Below are positions 9,594 to 18,176 of a stretch of DNA of 64,000 nucleotides, one piece after another. The notes beneath the pieces were generated by a model that had not been told where the DNA came from, did no database searches, and was given only the letters and a program-made list of their open reading frames with translations. Position 1 is the first letter of the stretch. Each line of letters opens with the position of its first letter. Position numbers and translations under genes: made by a program. The DNA is from CAWBAT01 sp963810905 (GTDB taxonomy: Bacteria > Acidobacteriota > Terriglobia > Versatilivoradales > Versatilivoraceae): the NCBI GenBank assembly GCA_963810905.1, contig CAWEPG010000018.1, positions 62,001-126,000 on the forward strand. The letters run 5' to 3'.

Positions 9594-9659
9594 GCCTAAC
9601 GACCTCAGCGTCACCCGCCGCCGCGCGTTTTCAGTGGTCGGGTAAACGCAGTGTTAGGC
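9594..9659 (-). other. attC-like recombination site (integron cassette type)
   Basis: This 66-bp imperfect inverted repeat begins GCCTAAC (9594-9600) and ends GTTAGGC (9653-9659). These fit the attC end consensus RYYYAAC ... GTTRRRY exactly. Inside, the arms pair again with a bulge (CAGCGTCACCCG against the complement of CGGGTAAACGCAG), leaving an unpaired centre, as in folded attC hairpins. Read on the minus strand, the antitoxin stop codon TAA lies within the GCCTAAC core and the next ORF starts 5 bases beyond the site, which is normal cassette packing. No integrase gene is seen. It could instead be a coincidental hairpin terminator. Confidence 0.5.
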
Positions 9660-9899
9660 AATCTTACTGGTACGTTTACGTGAAGATGCTCGTCGCCTCA
9701 TGATCTGGGCTAGTGCCCGGAGAGCCTCGTTAACTTCTTCGGCCGTAGGGAAGGCGGAAGCAACATCTGGCTCAAGGACCACGACGTTTGTCCCGGCGGC
9801 GTAACGAGCGGCATGCTTGCCGCGCACACCCTGACTGAAATCGTATTCTGGGCGCAGTGAATCGTCTGTTTGTCTGGGTTTAGTTTTTCTTTGTTTCAT
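9654..9899 (-). CDS. Antitoxin of a BrnT-type toxin-antitoxin pair
   Basis: This 81-aa protein has a basic N-terminus (MKQRKTKPRQ) and a compact DNA-binding-type core with YDFSQGVRGKHAARYAAGTN and PDVASAFPTAEEVNEALRAL. This pattern is typical of small antitoxins encoded behind BrnT/RelE-fold toxins. The start at 9899 is chosen because it overlaps the toxin stop by 20 bases, the usual coupling. A longer open frame upstream only repeats toxin-gene sequence in another frame. The stop codon is embedded in the attC-like site. It should neutralise the toxin and repress the operon by analogy with the family; this is not shown directly. Confidence 0.75.
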   Translation of the reverse strand: MKQRKTKPRQTDDSLRPEYDFSQGVRGKHAARYAAGTNVVVLEPDVASAFPTAEEVNEALRALAQIMRRRASSRKRTSKIA

Positions 9900-10164
9900 A
9901 GGTTTTTCTTTCCACCCGACTGGCAAGCCGGGCACTGATAATTCGAGTCTGGTCTCCTCGTTCTGTGTAGGAAACAACCAGGAGGCGGCCTCGGTGAGAT
10001 AATCCCAAATCCAGAAACCGAGCCTCATTCTGGGAATGGTCGGGGTCTGAAATGGTCAGAGACAAAGGATCTCCGAAGACGGTGGTAGCTTCCTCGAACG
10101 AGACACCATGCCTCCGCAAGTTTGCTGCGGCCTTCTTTGCATCCCATTCAAGCCGGAGCCCCAT
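9880..10164 (-). CDS. BrnT family toxin (RelE-like ribonuclease fold)
   Basis: This 94-aa protein matches BrnT layout. It opens with LRLEWDAKKAAANLRRHGVSFEEA, then has VFGDPLSLTISDPDHSQNEARF in the middle, GLSHRGRLLVVSYTERGDQTRIISAR and a basic C-terminus. BrnT toxins cleave RNA and stop growth until sequestered by the antitoxin. It is the first gene of the pair, and the antitoxin start lies inside its last codons. The neighbouring attC-like element suggests the pair arrived as a mobile cassette, a common habitat of toxin-antitoxin genes. No frameshift is seen, so it is likely functional. Confidence 0.88.
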   Translation of the reverse strand: MGLRLEWDAKKAAANLRRHGVSFEEATTVFGDPLSLTISDPDHSQNEARFLDLGLSHRGRLLVVSYTERGDQTRIISARLASRVERKTYETKKN

Positions 10165-10525
10165 GTACTAAGTTTACCTCAAGACAGGCGGTTTCACCAC
10201 AATGCATAACCCCCCGCCGAGTTGGCAGACGATTTGTCGGCAGCAGGATTACTTCCCACATCGGGACATCTTGGGAGTAATTCTGGTAAGTGCTATATGA
10301 CGTCTACACGATCCCGAAACGAAGGCTTGGCAGAGAAGGAAGCCATGCTCATTCCATGATGAGCATGTGCATGGCGACTTTTATGTCAATATAACCGCGC
10401 ATTCGATCACAAATCCCACATGTCCGCAAAATGGCTTGTCATTTTTTGAATTCTCATGCGTAATACCTATGGAACAAGAGGAATATCGCATCAAATGCAC
10501 AAGCCATACAGATTCTGGAGTTCAA

Positions 10526-10936
10526 ATGGATAGCGAGGCTACAAGCCGGTTGTTCCGAGCTCATGCCCGAATTGTACTGGGCGTGGCATTCAGAATCCTG
10601 AGAGAGCGTAGTCAGGCGGAAGATGTTCTTCAGGAGGCATTTCTCCGTTTCATTCAAATGCAGGATCGCGTGGATGAAACGCGGGGGATTCCGGGGCTTC
10701 TGGTAAAGATTGCCGCAAATCTGTCCATCGATATTCTTCGAAAGAAGGGACGCGAATCCCCGCTTGAAGTTGACGACGTGGAGAGACAAGACGCCGCATC
10801 CGATGTATATCCTCCCTTGGTGCAAATGAGGCGGGAGGAAACTCTACTGGTTCGCCAGTTGCTGGAGCGGCTCCCCTCGAATGACAGAATCGTTCTTGAG
10901 ATGAGGTATGGCGAACAAATGAGCTACGAGGAATGA
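10526..10936 (+). pseudogene. ECF RNA polymerase sigma factor, truncated in region 4
   Basis: The start at 10526 is chosen because CTGGAG precedes ATG by about 6 bases and the region 2 homology begins directly after it (SRLFRAHARIVLGVAFRI, then AEDVLQEAFLRF). Region 4 starts normally (LERLPSNDRIVLEMRYGEQMSYEE) but hits TGA at 10934. Just downstream, in other frames, pieces that resemble the missing helix-turn-helix appear (EALDLTVAA, then RSAVRRGKK). This indicates a gene broken by small deletions in the recognition helix region. Without that helix it could not read a -35 element, so it is most likely inactive. An open frame continues upstream to 10367 but has no ribosome site. Confidence 0.7.
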
Positions 10937-11384
10937 GGCTCTTGATCTTACCGTTGCAGCGAGTTGCGCAGCGCAGTCCGGAGAGGAAAGAAACCTCTCG
11001 ATATGAGCGGAAAAGAGAGAGAAAAAAAAAATTTTGGAAAGCTGGAACAGAGAAAGGGGCAGTCGGCTGAATGCGCAGGTTGCAGGGCGTTATTGGCTGC
11101 ACTCGCGCAGGAACGTCTCCGGGCGCACCGTCTCGGGCTATCGAGGCCGGCTGGCGCTGCAATGCCGGCAAAGGAATACTCTGAAACCGCGATCCGTGGG
11201 GCCAATCGTTCGGTGAAGGGAATCGAAACTATTTATCACTTTGAGGGTGGATGCTTCACTTTTGCAAATTTGTCGCGTTCAAAGTGGGGGCTCCCTTACC
11301 CCCCTGTAGTCCCCCTTCAAAGGGAACTCCGGACACTTCTGAAAAAAAGGGGGGGCGAACATTGGTTTTTCTTTCAAAAATGAG
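10937..11384. other. Intergenic stretch with sigma-factor debris
   Basis: The first 60-80 bases hold out-of-frame remains of the ECF sigma region 4. Open frames of 60-139 codons run through the rest, but they have no convincing family signal, codon pattern or ribosome site. A GC-rich segment at about 11285-11330 (alternating C5-6 and G runs) may form a weak hairpin. I see no intact gene here. Confidence 0.4.
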
Positions 11385-12842
11385 TTAATGGAAGTTTCGA
11401 AGGATTCCTACCAGGAAGGTCCAGAATCGTTCCACTGAGGCAATATCGATGCACTCATCCGGTGAATGGACTCCCCGCAGGGTGGGTCCAAACGAAACCA
11501 TATCCATTCCTGGAAATTTTTCACCGATGATGCCACATTCCAGCCCGGCATGGACGGCCTTGACTTGAGCTTCCTTCCCAAAAATCGATTGGTAAGTTTC
11601 TTTGGCAACTTTCAGGATAGGGGAATCGAGGTTCGGTTTCCATCCCGGGTAACCATCCGCCTGCTCAACACTGGCTTTCCCCAATTCCAGGGCCGATCGA
11701 ACCGTCTGGCATATCTCGTCCATCTCTGACGCCACCGAGCTACGCTGACTCGTGGTTAGAATGATTCCTTTTTTTCCTGTCTGAATAACCGCCAGATTTG
11801 TCGAGGTCTCGACTAGCCAAGTGATTTCTGCACTCATCTTGGTGACCCCATGTGGCAACGCCGATAGAGTCTGGCAGATCTTGCGTTGCAGGGGCTGTGG
11901 AACTACTTTACCTTTATTGCCCTGCTCAGCTTCCGTCAGACTAATTTGCAGGTCGGGCTCCACTGTAGACAGTTCGGCCCGCAGGGTCTCGTTGAATTTC
12001 GCCACTACCTCTTGAGCTTCTTTCAGTTTCTTCTTGGGAATGAATACTAGGGCCTCTGCTTCGCGAGGAATCGCATTACTTTTGTTTCCACCATTGAGCG
12101 CTGCCAGCCTGGCGCCAAGCTCAGTCAAGGCGAACAAGACACGGTTGATGATCTTAAGCGAGTTTCCCCGTCCCTTATCGATTTCCAGCCCGGAATGTCC
12201 GCCTTTGAGGCCTTTGACCCTAAGTGTTTGGGCAGAGAACTTCCCCGTAACTTTTTCAAAATCGAAAGCCCAGGTTCCGGTTGTGTTTCGTCCTCCAGCG
12301 CATCCGACAAAAAGCTCTCCTTCCTCTTCTGAATCCAGATTGATCAGAGTCCGGCTTTTCAAAAAATCAGATTTTAGATTTGCAGCCCCTGTGAGACCTG
12401 TTTCCTCATCGACCGTAAAAAGGAGCTCTAGCGGGCCGTGCTCCAAATCGGCACTTTCCATGATGGCCAGGTTTGTGGCAACGGCAATGCCATTGTCGGC
12501 TCCCAGAGTCGTCCCGTTCGCCATGAGCATCCCGTCTTTACGAACTAATTCGATTGGGTCCTTGGTAAAATCATGCACTTTGTTGGCGTTTTTCTCGCAG
12601 ACCATATCGAGATGCCCTTGCAGAGCAAGGCTGCCCACGCGTTCCCGGCCGGGCGTGGCCGGCTTCCGGACGATGACATTCCCATAATCATCCTGCTTGG
12701 CTTTTAGACGGAGGCGCTTGGCCGTCTTCAGCACAAATCGGGCTACGGCCGCTTCATTTTTGGAACCGCGAGGAATCTTCGAGATTTCGGCAAAATATTT
12801 CCAAACGCGTTCGGGTTGCAATCCTTCAATGGCTTTGGACAT
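11385..12842 (-). CDS. pepD: Aminoacyl-histidine dipeptidase (PepD, M20 metallopeptidase)
   Basis: This 485-aa cytosolic dizinc dipeptidase is close to the size of E. coli PepD. Motifs in order are LQGHLDMVCEKN (His and Asp metal/catalytic region, about residue 75), GTTLGADNGIAVA (bridging Asp), TVDEETGLTGA (catalytic and metal Glu pair, about 145) and the late GLECGIIGEKFP region with VSFGPTLRGVHSPDE (final metal His). It hydrolyses Xaa-His and other dipeptides. The start at 12842 is set by GGAG eight bases upstream of ATG and by homology beginning at once. The OPT oligopeptide transporter lies 52 bp upstream on the same strand, which suggests a peptide import and breakdown unit. Confidence 0.92.
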   Translation of the reverse strand: MSKAIEGLQPERVWKYFAEISKIPRGSKNEAAVARFVLKTAKRLRLKAKQDDYGNVIVRKPATPGRERVGSLALQGHLDMVCEKNANKVHDFTKDPIELVRKDGMLMANGTTLGADNGIAVATNLAIMESADLEHGPLELLFTVDEETGLTGAANLKSDFLKSRTLINLDSEEEGELFVGCAGGRNTTGTWAFDFEKVTGKFSAQTLRVKGLKGGHSGLEIDKGRGNSLKIINRVLFALTELGARLAALNGGNKSNAIPREAEALVFIPKKKLKEAQEVVAKFNETLRAELSTVEPDLQISLTEAEQGNKGKVVPQPLQRKICQTLSALPHGVTKMSAEITWLVETSTNLAVIQTGKKGIILTTSQRSSVASEMDEICQTVRSALELGKASVEQADGYPGWKPNLDSPILKVAKETYQSIFGKEAQVKAVHAGLECGIIGEKFPGMDMVSFGPTLRGVHSPDECIDIASVERFWTFLVGILRNFH

Positions 12843-12894
12843 CGTACACTCCTTCAACTGTCTCAATCAGATTGATTCTCTTTTTTCTTCATGT

Positions 12895-14922
12895 TTACAT
12901 CACCGCCGAGGGCGGTGGAGGCTCATCCGGTTTCCCGGCATTTTTTAACGGGATTCGGATCAAGATCCATGCAATGAGAGCCAGCATCGCCAAGCTGGTC
13001 AGAAAGGATGGCCGCTCAAATATCACGAATAACTTGATATCTACGAAAGCCAGTGCGGCGAAAAGCAAACCGATAAGCGCCTCACCGGCAATCAGGCCTG
13101 AAGCCAGCAGCACTCCATTGTTTTCGACTCTAGCCTTCTGCGCTCCGTTATATTGCAGCCTGGAGTTCCAACGATCCACAACTCCCTTCAGAACGCCTCC
13201 CACAAAGATCGCAAAGGTCGTCTCCAAAGGTAGATACATTCCCACGCTGACGAGCATTGGGCTTCGTACCTGCATCAAAATGAGTCCGGCTCCCAACAGC
13301 ATTCCCACAACAATCAAAGGCCAGGCCATTTGACCACCAACAATGCCTTGCGCCAATAAGGCCATCAAGCTGGCCTGCGGGGCAGGAAGGTTTCGGCCGC
13401 CGAAGCCTGTGCCGCCCGTGTTGATATCTCCTTGATGCAATACGACCAGAGGGAGAAACATGATGGCGGACGCCAGACCCACTCCAACCAGATCTCCCAT
13501 TTGCATTTTCCAGGGCGTCCCGCCCAGGATGTGTCCGACTTTGAGGTCCTGGAGCATTTCTCCAGCCACTGCCGAAGAAACACACACGACCCCAGCCACA
13601 CCCAACACCGCCGCTACCCCCTTATCGCCTTGGGTACCCAGGGCAACCATCAGTAACGCTGCAACCAACAACGTGGAGAGTGTAAGCCCGCTGATGGGAT
13701 TGTTACTCGAACCAATCACACCAACCAAATAGCCGGAAACCGCTGCGAAGAAGAAACCGGCAATCACCATGACTACTGTGGCCACCCCGGCTACTCTGAC
13801 CTCTTGGGCAAAATGATTGTAGATCAGAAACGTGACGACGGCCGTCAAGACGATACCTAGCATGATCCACTTGAAGTTGATATCCCGTTCCGTCCGAATC
13901 TCCACGTGCTCGCCGGTAGCCGCCTTCTTGACATCCCCGATGGACCGCTTGATTCCAGCAATGAGACTGTTCCTCATTCGAAACAAAGTGTACCCGGCCG
14001 AGACTAACATTCCCCCGATCGCGATGGGACGCACGATAAATTTCCAAACATTGTTGGATAACCCGATCCAGGTTGCGGCATCGGCAGCGCTTCCATCGGG
14101 GATCAAAGCAGGGGAGAGAAAGTAGGTGATCATCGGCACGAAGAGCCCCCAAGCCAGCAGTCCTCCACTGAAGTTTAGGGACGCAAGTTTGGGACCAATG
14201 ATATAACCCACACCGATGTATGCCGGGCTGATTCCTGGTGAACTCAGTACCATTCCGCCTTGTGCCGTGGCGTTTCCACTCCCCCGCAGGCCAATGGTGA
14301 CTTTTGAAAATGGAACGAACTTTTCCCAGCTGGTTGCGAAGAATTTGAATTGACCGAGAGCCTGAATCAGGGCACCGACACCCATCGCGGAGAACAGGAA
14401 TTGAGCTCCCGTGCCGCCAGCGCGGCCCGCTTTGTGGATTTCAGAAGCCGCCACGGATTCCGGATAAGGGAGTTCCGCATCGTCCACCATGACCCGGCGG
14501 AGCAGAGCCACAAACATAATTCCCAACACGCCCCCTGCAAGCATGATGGCAGTGGATTCCAAATAATGGCCCCGCGTGGCAAATTCGGGCCAAATGCCCG
14601 CGATGAAGAAAGCGGGAATGGTAAAAATGGCTCCGGCAGCAACCGATTCTCCAATTGAACCCACCGTCCGAGCAAAATTCTCCTCAAGAATCGATCCTTT
14701 GAACAGGCGTAGCAAAGCCATTCCAATCACGGCAGCGGGATAAGTCGCCGCAATCGTCATCCCGGCTTTGAGTCCAAGGTAGGCATTGGCGGCCCCCAAA
14801 ACGATGCACATCACAAGTCCAATCAGCAAAGCCCTCAGACTGAATTCCGTCATTAACGAATCTGGCGGCACATAAGGCTTTTGCTTAGGCGACTCAGTAT
14901 TCCCGGCATTCGGCTCAGCCAT
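12895..14922 (-). CDS. OPT family oligopeptide transporter
   Basis: This 675-aa polytopic membrane protein of the OPT superfamily has many predicted helices. Characteristic segments are LGAANAYLGLKAGMTIAATY near the start, PYPESVAASEIHKAG after the fourth helix, GPKLASLNFSGGLLAWGLFVP in the middle and GVVDRWNSRLQ near the end. OPT proteins move oligopeptides or metal-siderophore complexes by proton symport. The start at 14922 (MAEPNAG) has GAGGAG seven bases upstream; the open frame beyond it is not part of the protein. It precedes pepD with a 52-bp gap, consistent with peptide uptake followed by dipeptide hydrolysis. Confidence 0.93.
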   Translation of the reverse strand: MAEPNAGNTESPKQKPYVPPDSLMTEFSLRALLIGLVMCIVLGAANAYLGLKAGMTIAATYPAAVIGMALLRLFKGSILEENFARTVGSIGESVAAGAIFTIPAFFIAGIWPEFATRGHYLESTAIMLAGGVLGIMFVALLRRVMVDDAELPYPESVAASEIHKAGRAGGTGAQFLFSAMGVGALIQALGQFKFFATSWEKFVPFSKVTIGLRGSGNATAQGGMVLSSPGISPAYIGVGYIIGPKLASLNFSGGLLAWGLFVPMITYFLSPALIPDGSAADAATWIGLSNNVWKFIVRPIAIGGMLVSAGYTLFRMRNSLIAGIKRSIGDVKKAATGEHVEIRTERDINFKWIMLGIVLTAVVTFLIYNHFAQEVRVAGVATVVMVIAGFFFAAVSGYLVGVIGSSNNPISGLTLSTLLVAALLMVALGTQGDKGVAAVLGVAGVVCVSSAVAGEMLQDLKVGHILGGTPWKMQMGDLVGVGLASAIMFLPLVVLHQGDINTGGTGFGGRNLPAPQASLMALLAQGIVGGQMAWPLIVVGMLLGAGLILMQVRSPMLVSVGMYLPLETTFAIFVGGVLKGVVDRWNSRLQYNGAQKARVENNGVLLASGLIAGEALIGLLFAALAFVDIKLFVIFERPSFLTSLAMLALIAWILIRIPLKNAGKPDEPPPPSAVM

Positions 14923-15179
14923 GGGGATCTCCTCACTAGATTGTTCTTTTAGACCGTCGCAAAAGTAGCACCGGCCCAAACTCCCCGTCAAGGCAAACTT
15001 GGCGCGGGATTCAGGCAGGCTTGAGGGATGCGAGAAAGACAGGCCGCGTCAGAAGATTTTGATTTTCGGGAGGTATCTCGTGCCTTAAGAACTCAGTATG
15101 GAAGGCAGAAATGAAATAGTAGTCGTTATGTCCGGAAAGCAATTGAGAAATATTTCGGTCTCGAGAACGAATGAGAGAG

Positions 15180-16349
15180 TTAGCCAATCGGAACATACTC
15201 GACCACCTTGATTCCGTAACTCTCCAAGCCCACAATTTTGCGTGGATGATTGGTCAGCAGACGGATATTCTTCAAGTTGAGACGAGACAGAATTTGAGCC
15301 CCTGTACCATAGCCTCGCTGGGTTCGTTTAACACTGTAAGATTCTCCACCCGCCGGTAATAATCCATGGTAAGCGACACGCGTGTTTCCACCCATATTCG
15401 TCAGCTCAAATCCTCTTCCAGTCTGATGCATATAAAGCAAAACACCGCTGCTTTCACGGGCTATGAGTTCCATGGATTTCTCCAATAGGGTTCGACAATC
15501 ACACACGGCAGACCCAAAAACGTCACCCGTCAGGCAGTGAGCGTGCACCCGCACCAGGACCGGCTGTTTAGGATCAATCTGGCCGAAGACGAGGGCGACA
15601 TGGGTCTCCTTGTCGTATTCGCATTCAAAGGCCAGCATCTTGAACGTCCCGTATCTCGTGGGAAGATCGGCCTCGGCCACCTTGTGTACAAAGTTCTCCG
15701 TCCGTAATCGGTATTTGATTAGCTCTGCCACTGTGATCATTTTCAGACCATGTTTTAGCGCAAACTGGTGGAGCTCTTCGACTCGCGACATCGTCCCGTC
15801 GTCATTCATCACTTCGCAAATTACTCCAGACGGAGTCAAACCTGCGATACGAGCCAGATCTACTGCGGCCTCGGTCTGTCCTGCCCGGACAAGCACGCCT
15901 CCGTTGCGTGCCCGTAAGGGGAAAACATGACCTGGACGCACAAGATCTTGCGGCTTCGTATCCGGATGGATGGCAGTTAAGATCGTCTGAGCCCGATCAG
16001 CCGCCGAGATTCCCGTGGATACCTTTTTCTTGGCTTCAATAGAGACACAGAATGCCGTCCCGTACATCGACGTGTTGTCCGAGACCATGAGCGGAATTTG
16101 CAATTCATCCAGATGATTTCCCGTCATCGCCAAGCAGATGAGACCGCGGCCATGGCGCGCCATAAAATTGATCGCTTCCGGTGTCACCTTTTCCGCAGCA
16201 ATGGTCAGATCCCCCTCGTTTTCACGGTCCTCGTCGTCAACAACTATGACGATTCTGCCCGCTTTGAAGTCTTCAATGGCTGCTTCAACTGTCGCAAAAT
16301 AGGAACTATTCTCGTTCATGCTGCGATCTGTCTCTTCTTTGGCAATCAT
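15180..16349 (-). CDS. ribBA: Bifunctional 3,4-dihydroxy-2-butanone 4-phosphate synthase / GTP cyclohydrolase II
   Basis: This 389-aa RibBA fusion makes two riboflavin precursors. The N-terminal RibB part (about 15-212) shows VVDDEDRENEGDL, RHGRGLICLAM, the STGISAADRA loop and RPGHVFPLRA. The C-terminal RibA part (about 215-389) has VHAHCLTGDVFGS with the zinc Cys cluster AVCDC, the RGFELT segment and YGTGAQILSRLNLKNIRLLTN. The start may be at 16349 or at the internal Met at 16319, where strong homology begins. The gene directly follows ribE with no gap and ends a ribD-ribE-ribBA operon. The ribH partner is not in the window. Confidence 0.95.
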   Translation of the reverse strand: MIAKEETDRSMNENSSYFATVEAAIEDFKAGRIVIVVDDEDRENEGDLTIAAEKVTPEAINFMARHGRGLICLAMTGNHLDELQIPLMVSDNTSMYGTAFCVSIEAKKKVSTGISAADRAQTILTAIHPDTKPQDLVRPGHVFPLRARNGGVLVRAGQTEAAVDLARIAGLTPSGVICEVMNDDGTMSRVEELHQFALKHGLKMITVAELIKYRLRTENFVHKVAEADLPTRYGTFKMLAFECEYDKETHVALVFGQIDPKQPVLVRVHAHCLTGDVFGSAVCDCRTLLEKSMELIARESSGVLLYMHQTGRGFELTNMGGNTRVAYHGLLPAGGESYSVKRTQRGYGTGAQILSRLNLKNIRLLTNHPRKIVGLESYGIKVVEYVPIG

Positions 16350-16994
16350 CTAATACCCCTGCTCTTTCAAGTATTCTTCCGAAAGATGCGGCTTGTTTGA
16401 ATCGGAACGCTTGGCAAGGAGTGACTCAACATATTTGGCCAGGACATCTACTTCGAGGTTGACGATTCTACCCGCAACGATGTTGTGGAAGTTCGTGTTT
16501 TCCAAGGTGTGGGGGATCAAAGCCACTTCAAATGACCGTTCTGTAAGTTTCGCCACAGTCAGGCTCACCCCATTAACAGAAATCGAGCCCTTTTCCACGA
16601 TGTAGGGTCTCAATTCTTTGGGAAAAGAAAATTTCCAGACTCCAAATCCCTCCCGAGATTCAATCGAGAGCACTTGACCTGTCCCATCGACATGCCCTTG
16701 CACGAAATGCCCACCCAAGCGACTCCCGGGAGTTAAAGGTCGCTCCAGATTCACGTCACTTCCGATTTTTATCTCTCCCAGGTTGGTCCGTTTCAGCGTT
16801 TCTGACGAGATTTCAACTTGAAAATCCTGCTCAGCCAATTGGCGCACGGTAAGGCAGACTCCATTCACCGCCACACTGTCACCGAGCTGCATCCCCTCGA
16901 GAACCTTGACAGCTCTGACCGTCATCGTAGCCGTCTCACGGGAGCGTTGCATTGAACTAACGTTGCCAACTTCTTCGATAATCCCGGTAAACAT
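16350..16994 (-). CDS. ribE: Riboflavin synthase, alpha subunit
   Basis: This 214-aa protein has the two tandem lumazine-binding repeats of riboflavin synthase. Repeat 1 starts MFTGIIEEVG and contains GDSVAVNGVCLTV, and its boundary is NLERPLTPGSRLGGHFVQGHVDG. Repeat 2 contains KGSISVNGVSLTV, IPHTLENTNF and VNLEVDVLAKYVESLL. It dismutates two 6,7-dimethyl-8-ribityllumazine molecules into riboflavin. The stop abuts the ribBA start. ribD is 43 bp upstream. Length and motifs are standard, so function is secure. Confidence 0.96.
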   Translation of the reverse strand: MFTGIIEEVGNVSSMQRSRETATMTVRAVKVLEGMQLGDSVAVNGVCLTVRQLAEQDFQVEISSETLKRTNLGEIKIGSDVNLERPLTPGSRLGGHFVQGHVDGTGQVLSIESREGFGVWKFSFPKELRPYIVEKGSISVNGVSLTVAKLTERSFEVALIPHTLENTNFHNIVAGRIVNLEVDVLAKYVESLLAKRSDSNKPHLSEEYLKEQGY

Positions 16995-17037
16995 AGAGTT
17001 AGAGCATCAACCTCTTAAGTGACCCTGAGAAATCGTT

Positions 17038-18141
17038 TCAACGAACATAAGCTTCGACGAGAATGTCTCCGTCCACTCGTTCAATGGACGAGAAACTCAA
17101 TTCCACTCCGTCCGCCAAATGGATGAACCCCGGCTCTCCCAGGAAGGGAAGGGGGGTCACCCCTCCAAGGATTCTTGGCGCGATGAAACAACACACTTTG
17201 TCAACAACTCGCTGTTGAAAAGCCGAAAAATTAATGGTCGGGCCCGCTTCGATGAGGAGGCTCGTAATTTCCCTTCGTCCCAATTCCTCCAAAATGCAGT
17301 CGAAGGATAGTCGTTCATTTTCTTTCGGAACGACAATGACTTCTATCCCTTCATCTTCGAGTAAGTTCTGACGAGCAGGATCCCGTTCTGGCGAGCAAAA
17401 AACAATTATACCACCTTCCTCCCGACTCTGGGCGAGGCGGCTGGCCAAGGGGAATTGCAATCGAGAATCCAGGACGCAACGCAAAAGTGGACGACGGCGC
17501 GCTTGCCTCGTCCGGTCGGTCAAAAGGGGATCATCTCTCAGAACCGTTCCAATGCCTGTCAATAGTGCATCACACTCAAATCTGAGTTGCTGTGTTCTTT
17601 CGCGGGATCGTTCGCCTGAAATCCATTGGGAATGACCGTTTGCCTGGGCAATTTTCCCATCAAGCGTCATGGCCGCTTTTAGAATCGCCCAGGGCTTTTT
17701 TAGTCGAATATACTTGGAGTAGGCTTCATTGAGCTGAAGAGCTTCTTCCTTCCCGATACCGACTCTCAAATCAATTCCGGCTTCCTTCAGTTGCCGGAAG
17801 CCCTCGCCAGAAACTAGCGGGTTCGGGTCATCCATTGCAGCAACGACCTGAATGATTCCAGATTCAATGACACGCAGAACGCAGGGTGGAGTCCGTCCAA
17901 AATGAGAGCAAGGTTCGAGATTGACGTAAAGAGTGGCGCCTATGGCCTTCTGGCCAGCTGCTTCGATAGCCAAAACTTCGGCATGTTTCTTATCGGCATA
18001 GCGGTGGAAGCCCTCAGCGATGACTTTCCCTTTCTTTACGAGGAGGGCCCCGACCAAAGGGTTAGGACTGACGAGCCCTCGCCCCTGTCGTGCGAGCTCC
18101 AGAGCTCGGGCCATGAAAAGATTGTCTTTCTGACCGGTCAT
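17038..18141 (-). CDS. ribD: Riboflavin-specific deaminase/reductase
   Basis: This 367-aa bifunctional RibD covers steps 2 and 3 of riboflavin synthesis. The deaminase half (about 1-145) has VSPNPLVGALLV, the zinc His/Glu in KKHAEVLAIE and PCSHFGRTPPC with the two zinc Cys. The reductase half (about 148-360) has AMTLDGKIAQANGHSQWISG and the substrate-binding EAGPTINFS region. It lies 36 bp downstream of ftsY and 43 bp upstream of ribE on the same strand, so ftsY-ribD-ribE-ribBA is probably one transcript. I saw no FMN riboswitch in the short gaps inside the cluster. Confidence 0.95.
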   Translation of the reverse strand: MTGQKDNLFMARALELARQGRGLVSPNPLVGALLVKKGKVIAEGFHRYADKKHAEVLAIEAAGQKAIGATLYVNLEPCSHFGRTPPCVLRVIESGIIQVVAAMDDPNPLVSGEGFRQLKEAGIDLRVGIGKEEALQLNEAYSKYIRLKKPWAILKAAMTLDGKIAQANGHSQWISGERSRERTQQLRFECDALLTGIGTVLRDDPLLTDRTRQARRRPLLRCVLDSRLQFPLASRLAQSREEGGIIVFCSPERDPARQNLLEDEGIEVIVVPKENERLSFDCILEELGRREITSLLIEAGPTINFSAFQQRVVDKVCCFIAPRILGGVTPLPFLGEPGFIHLADGVELSFSSIERVDGDILVEAYVR

Positions 18142-18176
18142 GCGAGTTCCACGTTGAGGAGCTGATTGGAAGCCCT

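Noticed and set aside
10964..11383. A 139-codon gene after the broken sigma factor
   Set aside because: The start is sigma-factor debris and the rest is low-complexity with no convincing family; a CxxC is the only hint of an anti-sigma zinc site.
15011..15235. A small minus-strand gene after ribBA
   Set aside because: It overlaps the ribBA end, has no ribosome site and no family signal.
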